Shown: piece after piece, positions 5,146 to 8,698 of the stretch
Position numbering within the stretch: the first letter of the stretch is position 1
Layout: each line of letters begins with the position of its first letter
Assembly (NCBI GenBank): GCA_010092805.1
Contig: JAADYY010000116.1
Coordinates: 1-8,698, forward strand
Reading direction: 5' to 3'
Origin: Chloroflexota bacterium
Lineage (GTDB): Bacteria; Chloroflexota; Anaerolineae; Aggregatilineales; Phototrophicaceae
DNA length: 8,698 nt
Made by a program: the position numbers and the translations under genes
Notes under the pieces: generated by a model
What the model saw: only the letters and a program-made list of their open reading frames with translations
Told to the model about the DNA's origin: nothing
Databases searched by the model: none

Positions 5146-5631
5146 ATGAGTCCATCGCTGTTGGGGTTTCAAGCGCCGCTGCTGCGCGCCGTCGCCGAGT
5201 CGCTGCACCTGCCGAAGATCACTGCGGTGGCCCGTGAGCCGGGGATGCAAGCCGTCTACCGGATCACCATCCATTACTACGACCGGCGCTTTTGCGATTC
5301 GGTGGGGACACTGCGGCACAAGCTCACCACGGGCGCAGCGCTGACCATGCATTATCAGCGCGCCCTATCTGACAAGCCGCTCACCCACACGCTTCTGCCG
5401 CGCCGCTGCCAGGAATGGGCGCACACACTCCAGCGGCTGCGCTTTGACAGCCTACCGGATCAACCGGGCCTGCCCGATTACGACGCCACCGACCTCTGGC
5501 TGATCGAGCGTGCTGCCGGGTCATTTACCAAGAGTGTGATCGTTGCGCCAGATTTGGCGACAGGGGGGCACGCGGATTTGGTCGCAGCGGTGCGCGCCCA
5601 CCTGCCGGAAACCCTGCGCGCCGTCAAATAA
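5146..5631 (+). CDS. Conserved-looking protein of unknown function (161 aa)
   Basis: I do not recognise this protein. It has no signal peptide and no obvious transmembrane segment, so it is probably cytoplasmic. Residues 40-75 contain YRITIHYYDRRF and a basic, hydrophilic stretch. A helix-like segment with WAHTLQRLRFDSLPDQPGLP (about 92-111) leads to a short strand-rich core, DLWLIERAAGSFTKSVIVAP (about 116-135), and a final helix ending in LPETLRAVK. Codon use and GC content match the neighbours, and the opposite-strand frame looks like a shadow, which supports a real gene. It starts 35 nt after the dehydrogenase stop, with AGGA 7 nt before the ATG. It ends 46 nt before the Ppx/GppA gene, so it may belong to one five-gene transcript. 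I see no catalytic motif. Its place just before the phosphatase pair makes an accessory role possible, but that is only a guess from position. Confidence 0.72.
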   Translation: MSPSLLGFQAPLLRAVAESLHLPKITAVAREPGMQAVYRITIHYYDRRFCDSVGTLRHKLTTGAALTMHYQRALSDKPLTHTLLPRRCQEWAHTLQRLRFDSLPDQPGLPDYDATDLWLIERAAGSFTKSVIVAPDLATGGHADLVAAVRAHLPETLRAVK

Positions 5632-5636
5632 TCCGG

Positions 5637-5642
5637 CATAAT
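5637..5642 (+). promoter_or_regulatory. Candidate -10 box upstream of Ppx/GppA
   Basis: CATAAT matches 5 of 6 positions of the -10 consensus. It lies 35 nt before the ATG at 5678, in the short gap after the 161-aa gene. No -35 box is evident. The surrounding ten bases GCATAATCAG recur exactly at 8667-8676 in the other end-of-window intergenic region. This may provide an internal promoter for the Ppx-CYTH pair. Confidence 0.35.
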
Positions 5643-5677
5643 CAGCGACTATCGAGCGAATCACGCAAGCGAGCTAC

Positions 5678-7300
5678 ATGGCCGACTACACAACAAATCT
5701 CGACAATCAGGCTGTGCCGTTTGAGCGCAGCAGCGGCATGCGGCGCGTCGCCATCATCGATATGGGCAGCAACAGCTTCCGCCTCATCGTGATGGCGTAT
5801 GTGCCGGGCAAAATGTTCAAGATGATCGACGAAGTGCGCGAAGTGGTGCGCATCGGCGAAGGGATGGCGGAGGTCAACGCGCTGCGCCCAGCGGCCATTG
5901 AGCGGGGGGTGCGCGCCGCGCAGATCTACGCTGGGTTCTGCGAAGCCAGCGGCATCAGCGACATCATCACGGTGGGCACCAGCGCCATCCGCGACGCACG
6001 CAACCGGGCGCTGTTCATCGACCGGGTGCGGCGCGAAGCCGGTTTAGAGGTGCGTCTGCTTTCCGGCGAAACCGAAGCCTATTACGGCTATCTGGCGGCG
6101 GTCAACAGCACCACCCTGAATAACGGCTACGTCTTTGATCTCGGCGGCGGCTCCATCCAGATCACGCGCGTTGAGAACCGCCGCCGCGTCGAAATGATCA
6201 GCCTGCCGTTGGGTGCGGTGCGGCTGAAAGAGGGCTTTCTGCACAGCGACCCGGCGCGCAGCAAAGAAGTCAGCGCGCTGGGCGAGCACCTGCGCGCCGA
6301 ATTCGCAGCGATCGATTGGTTCCGCGCCGAACCGGGCATGATGTTGGTCGGCGAGGGCGGCACGCTCCGCTTGATCGGTCGGCTGATTCAAAAGGAGCGG
6401 CACTACCCGCTCGATATCCTGCACGGGTTCGCCATGCAGCGCACCGACATCGGCGCAACCCGCGATCTGCTTGCCGATCTCAGTGTGGCAGATCGCAAAA
6501 AGCTGCCCGGCATGAAACCAGACCGCGCGGACATCTCGCTGGGCGGGGCGACCGCTGTATACGAAGCGCTCAGCGTCGCCGGCTTCGACGCGATGACCAT
6601 CTGCGGGCAGGGGCTGCGCGAAGGGCTGTTCTACGAACGCTTCCTGGCCCCAGACGCCGCTGCTCCATCAGACGATCAGCCGCCGCTGTTCGCAGCTGTG
6701 CGCCAGGCTTCAGCCTATAATCTCGCGCAGTTGTATCATTATCAGGAAGCGCACGCCCAGCACATCGCCCACCTGCCGCTGTCGATGTTCGATCAACTGC
6801 CGCCCGATGAACGCATCTGCGGGCCAAGCGAGCGCGAGCTGTTGTGGGCCGCGTCGATCCTGCACGACATCGGTACCAGCATCGATTATCATGATCACCA
6901 TAAGCATGGCGCGTATCTGATTCTCAACGCCGGGCTGCCCGGCTACACCCACCGCGAAATCGCCCTGATCGCGCTGCTCGTGCGCTATCACCGCAAAGGC
7001 AAGCCGACAGCCGACGAACTCGCACCGCTGCTGGCCGCCGACGATGATCGGCGTTTACTGCAAATGGCAGCGCTGCTGCGCCTGGCAGAGCAGTTGGATC
7101 GTTCGCGGGATGGTGTGGTGAGCCAGGTCGTCCTCACATTCACAGCGGATCACGCGCTGTTGGAGATCCGTTCGCGCGGCGATGAGCAGGTGCCGCTGTG
7201 GGCGGTCGAAAATCACCTGGATATTTTCAGCGCGGCGTTCGGCAAACCGTTGGTGGTCGTCCCTGTGCCGGATGAACCCGATGAGGTCACGTTAATCTGA
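5678..7300 (+). CDS. ppx: Ppx/GppA phosphatase with C-terminal HD domain
   Basis: The family hydrolyses terminal phosphates from inorganic polyphosphate (exopolyphosphatase) and/or pppGpp (GppA) in the cytoplasm. The actin-like ASKHA module is clear: phosphate-1 motif IIDMGSNSFRLIVM at 26-39, TVGTSAIRDARN at 98-109, LSGETEAYYG at 128-137 (E133 aligns with the catalytic Glu of E. coli PPX), FDLGGGS at 153-159 and VGEGGTLRLIGRL at 224-236. After a linker at about 325-345, the C-terminal region carries an HD-type helical domain: ILHDIG (H396, D397), a His-rich stretch at 405-410, VRYHRKGKP at 435-443 and AEQLDRSRD from 470. At 540 residues it has the long Ppx form. About 20 residues precede the conserved core, so M21 is an alternative start. 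The upstream site is weak (AAGCGAG). TGATG at the end couples it to the CYTH gene. Ppx and GppA activities cannot be separated from sequence. Confidence 0.92.
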   Translation: MADYTTNLDNQAVPFERSSGMRRVAIIDMGSNSFRLIVMAYVPGKMFKMIDEVREVVRIGEGMAEVNALRPAAIERGVRAAQIYAGFCEASGISDIITVGTSAIRDARNRALFIDRVRREAGLEVRLLSGETEAYYGYLAAVNSTTLNNGYVFDLGGGSIQITRVENRRRVEMISLPLGAVRLKEGFLHSDPARSKEVSALGEHLRAEFAAIDWFRAEPGMMLVGEGGTLRLIGRLIQKERHYPLDILHGFAMQRTDIGATRDLLADLSVADRKKLPGMKPDRADISLGGATAVYEALSVAGFDAMTICGQGLREGLFYERFLAPDAAAPSDDQPPLFAAVRQASAYNLAQLYHYQEAHAQHIAHLPLSMFDQLPPDERICGPSERELLWAASILHDIGTSIDYHDHHKHGAYLILNAGLPGYTHREIALIALLVRYHRKGKPTADELAPLLAADDDRRLLQMAALLRLAEQLDRSRDGVVSQVVLTFTADHALLEIRSRGDEQVPLWAVENHLDIFSAAFGKPLVVVPVPDEPDEVTLI

Positions 7301-7914
7301 TGGCTGCTTACACAGAAACTGAGGTCAAGCTGTACGTGCCCGATCTGGACGCGGTGCGCGCTCGATTAGAGGCAATGGGCGCACGCCTGAGCGCGCAGCG
7401 CGTCTACGAGCGCAACATCCGCTACGATGACGCGGCGGGCACGTTCGACAGCGAGCGGATTGTGCTGCGGCTGCGCCAGGATACGCGCGTCCGCTTGACC
7501 TACAAAGCCGATACCGATCAGGTGGCTGCGGGCGATGCAAAAGTCCGCTTTGAGGCAGAAGTCGAGGTGAGCGACTTCGACGCCATGCACACGATCCTGG
7601 GCAAACTGGGCTTCAGCCCGTTCATGATCTACGAGAAATACCGCACCACTTACACCCTGGGCGCGGTCGAGGTGATGCTCGACGAACTCCCCTACGGCAG
7701 TTTCGTCGAGATCGAAGGCGAAGCGGAGGCCATCATGCAGGCGCGCCAGCAGCTTGATCTGCACGATGCCCCCAGCTTCACCGCGAGTTATACCACGCTC
7801 TTCAAGACGGTTTGCCAGCGGCTCAGCCTCGATTTCACCGACCTGACCTTTGCCAACTTCGCCGGGGTCACGGTGCCACTGAGCGCGTTCACCACAGCGG
7901 GCGCTGGCGCTTAG
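7300..7914 (+). CDS. CYTH-domain protein (class IV adenylate cyclase / triphosphate tunnel metalloenzyme)
   Basis: A 204-residue protein in which the CYTH fold fills about 1-180. The defining ExExK is at 6-10 (ETEVK). Other tunnel-lining residues expected in the family are visible: R57 and R59 in VLRLRQ, R65 and K69 in RLTYK, E85/E87/E89 in FEAEVEV, K113 and R115 in YEKYRTTY, D128 in VMLDELPYG and E137/E139 in VEIEGE. Members bind a triphosphate and divalent metals inside a beta barrel. Known activities are cAMP synthesis (CyaB type), thiamine triphosphatase and tripolyphosphatase. The order of motifs is closest to the class IV cyclase-like group, but the reaction is not settled by that. The last 20 or so residues are low in conserved features. 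The ATG shares one base with the Ppx/GppA stop, so the two are almost certainly co-translated, which favours a phosphate-chain role. The stop overlaps the convergent membrane gene. Confidence 0.88.
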   Translation: MAAYTETEVKLYVPDLDAVRARLEAMGARLSAQRVYERNIRYDDAAGTFDSERIVLRLRQDTRVRLTYKADTDQVAAGDAKVRFEAEVEVSDFDAMHTILGKLGFSPFMIYEKYRTTYTLGAVEVMLDELPYGSFVEIEGEAEAIMQARQQLDLHDAPSFTASYTTLFKTVCQRLSLDFTDLTFANFAGVTVPLSAFTTAGAGA

Positions 7915-8561
7915 TCGGCGCGCCAGACAGCGCTGTTGCGGTACTGCCGCTGCCAGCCAACCGTACCCAGCGCCACCCAGATCAAGAAGGCGACCAACGA
8001 CAATGACGGGTTGGCCTGGAGCGATTCCAGGCTGCGTGCAAACACCTCCAGAGACAGCTGCGGGTTGGCGGAAGCACTGGCCGTCCCCATTTGCGTTGTC
8101 GGCACAATGATCAGCACCCCGGCGATCAAGCTGGCCGCGCCGCCAAACGCTGTGCTGAGGATGATGATCTGTTTGCGCAGCGACAAACTGATCATCCCGC
8201 CAATCAGCACGCCCAGCCCCAAGCCCAAGATGACGACCACATTGTTATCGAGCAGATTGAGCAGCGTGAGCACGATGCTCGCCACCGCCAGCCCGAAGAT
8301 GGCCCCCGCCACCAGCACGCTGAGCAGAAAAACGAAATACATCAGCACCCCGCCCAGCAGCCCACCGACCAACCCAAAGATGGCGGCGGCGCTTTGCGTG
8401 TCCGGGTTTTGCGCGGCCAGCGTCAAGCCAATGCCCGCGCCGATCAAAAAACCGACGATGCTCAAAGAGAGGCGAAACACCTGGTAGCCGAAAAATGTAT
8501 TCAAGATTCCGAAGCCCAGCGTGACGAGTCCGGTCACGAGGATCAGCGTTGAGTCATCCAT
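7911..8561 (-). CDS. DUF4203/TMEM198-like seven-helix membrane protein
   Basis: A 216-residue, very hydrophobic protein. Predicted membrane segments lie at about 6-27, 31-50, 58-78, 80-102, 107-126, 131-153 and 187-203. They are rich in glycine motifs such as GFLIGAGIG (37-45), GLVGGLLGGV (63-72) and GLGLGVLIGG (113-122). This pattern of seven glycine-rich helices with short loops, plus a longer polar segment (about 155-185) before the last helix, resembles the DUF4203/TMEM198 family, whose bacterial function is unknown. The end is hydrophilic and basic (WQRQYRNSAVWRAD), probably cytoplasmic. ATG at 8561 has a weak AGGG 9 nt upstream (8571-8574). The TAA lies inside the CYTH stop region, overlapping by 4 nt (TTAG at 7911-7914), with no space for a terminator. 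The neighbouring promoter region at 8631-8673 appears to serve it and a possible divergent gene. Family assignment is by pattern and is moderately sure. Confidence 0.75.
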   Translation of the reverse strand: MDDSTLILVTGLVTLGFGILNTFFGYQVFRLSLSIVGFLIGAGIGLTLAAQNPDTQSAAAIFGLVGGLLGGVLMYFVFLLSVLVAGAIFGLAVASIVLTLLNLLDNNVVVILGLGLGVLIGGMISLSLRKQIIILSTAFGGAASLIAGVLIIVPTTQMGTASASANPQLSLEVFARSLESLQANPSLSLVAFLIWVALGTVGWQRQYRNSAVWRAD

Positions 8562-8630
8562 AATCGTTCGCCCTGTTGTCCCTCGCGGTCACTCACGGAG
8601 ATGTTCACCTCAGCAGTTCCAGCCCCATCC

Positions 8631-8636
8631 ATTGTA
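8631..8636 (-). promoter_or_regulatory. Candidate -10 box of the seven-helix membrane protein gene
   Basis: On the minus strand this is TACAAT, 5 of 6 to consensus, about 70 nt before the start codon. I find no -35 hexamer at 16-18 nt. If used, it gives a leader of roughly 60 nt with a weak ribosome binding site. Confidence 0.35.
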
Positions 8637-8667
8637 CCCTGACTTTGCGCGGCGGCGCACACGGTAG

Positions 8668-8673
8668 CATAAT
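8668..8673 (+). promoter_or_regulatory. Candidate -10 box for a gene beyond the right edge
   Basis: CATAAT is 5 of 6 to consensus, inside GCATAATCAG, which is identical over ten bases to the site at 5636-5645. A GTG at 8680 follows after 6 nt and stays open to the window end (6 codons), and an in-frame ATG lies at 8692. A leaderless or short-leader gene may start here, but too little is visible to call a CDS. Confidence 0.3.
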
Positions 8674-8698
8674 CAGAGGGTGCATTCGGAAATGGGGG

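Noticed and set aside
4013..5155. Long minus-strand open frame (380 codons) opposite the MDR gene
   Set aside because: Same shadow composition; the plus strand encodes an intact dehydrogenase with Rossmann motif. The minus frame has no ribosome binding site or domain.
5536..5631. Resemblance of the 161-aa protein's C-terminus to emfourin-type protease inhibitors
   Set aside because: The pattern of hydrophobic strands and a final LPE-x-LR helix is loosely similar, but I see no specific shared motif and no metalloprotease gene nearby.
7941..8552. Plus-strand open frames (two, 150-180 codons) opposite the seven-helix membrane gene
   Set aside because: They are the antisense of glycine- and leucine-rich helices, giving Gln/His/Pro/Ser-rich sequence. 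The minus strand has seven clear membrane segments.
1..8698. Defence system, prophage, insertion sequence, CRISPR array, tRNA or rRNA
   Set aside because: I searched both strands by eye for transposase, integrase, nuclease and helicase motifs, direct repeat arrays and tRNA-like cloverleaf ends, and found none. All ten genes look chromosomal and compositionally alike.

Overview
The window is GC-rich and gene-dense, with no rRNA, tRNA, CRISPR array, transposase or phage gene that I can see. The gene set suggests a free-living heterotrophic bacterium. The style of the proteins (small secreted beta-rich proteins of no known family, a DUF4203-like membrane protein, an HD-extended Ppx/GppA followed by a CYTH protein) makes Chloroflexota (Anaerolineae-like) my best guess. 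That placement rests on general resemblance, not on a marker gene.

Layout. (1) 1-1023, + strand: the 3' part of an O-antigen ligase/polymerase-type membrane protein (Wzy_C family), cut by the window start. (2) 1013-2108, - strand: two tandem paralogous secreted proteins of unknown function; the distal one overlaps the ligase tail-to-tail by 11 nt. (3) 2217-2621, - strand: methylmalonyl-CoA epimerase. (4) 2622-2882: a 261-nt divergent intergenic region, the longest gene-free stretch, with candidate promoters both ways and a 12-bp palindrome against the epimerase start. (5) 2883-7914, + strand: five closely packed genes, namely acyl-CoA dehydrogenase, an MDR-family zinc-type dehydrogenase, an unknown 161-aa protein, an HD-domain Ppx/GppA phosphatase and a CYTH triphosphate-tunnel protein. 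(6) 7911-8561, - strand: a seven-helix DUF4203/TMEM198-like membrane protein, overlapping the CYTH gene tail-to-tail by 4 nt. (7) 8562-8698: a second divergent promoter region; a gene may begin at its right edge.

How the genes fit together. The acyl-CoA dehydrogenase and MDR gene are joined by a TGATG stop/start overlap. They diverge from methylmalonyl-CoA epimerase, which points to catabolism of branched-chain or odd-chain acyl-CoA through propionyl-CoA. Ppx/GppA and CYTH are joined by the same kind of overlap, giving a two-protein module acting on phosphate chains or phosphorylated nucleotides (polyphosphate, pppGpp, or a triphosphate/cyclase substrate). The 161-aa unknown lies between the two couples. 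The secreted paralogues and the membrane proteins at the edges have no evident link to these pathways.

The least explained items are the secreted paralogue pair with a structured spacer, the 161-aa unknown, the Ppx-CYTH module, and the MDR enzyme with an eroded structural-zinc loop. I see no convincing defence or mobile system.
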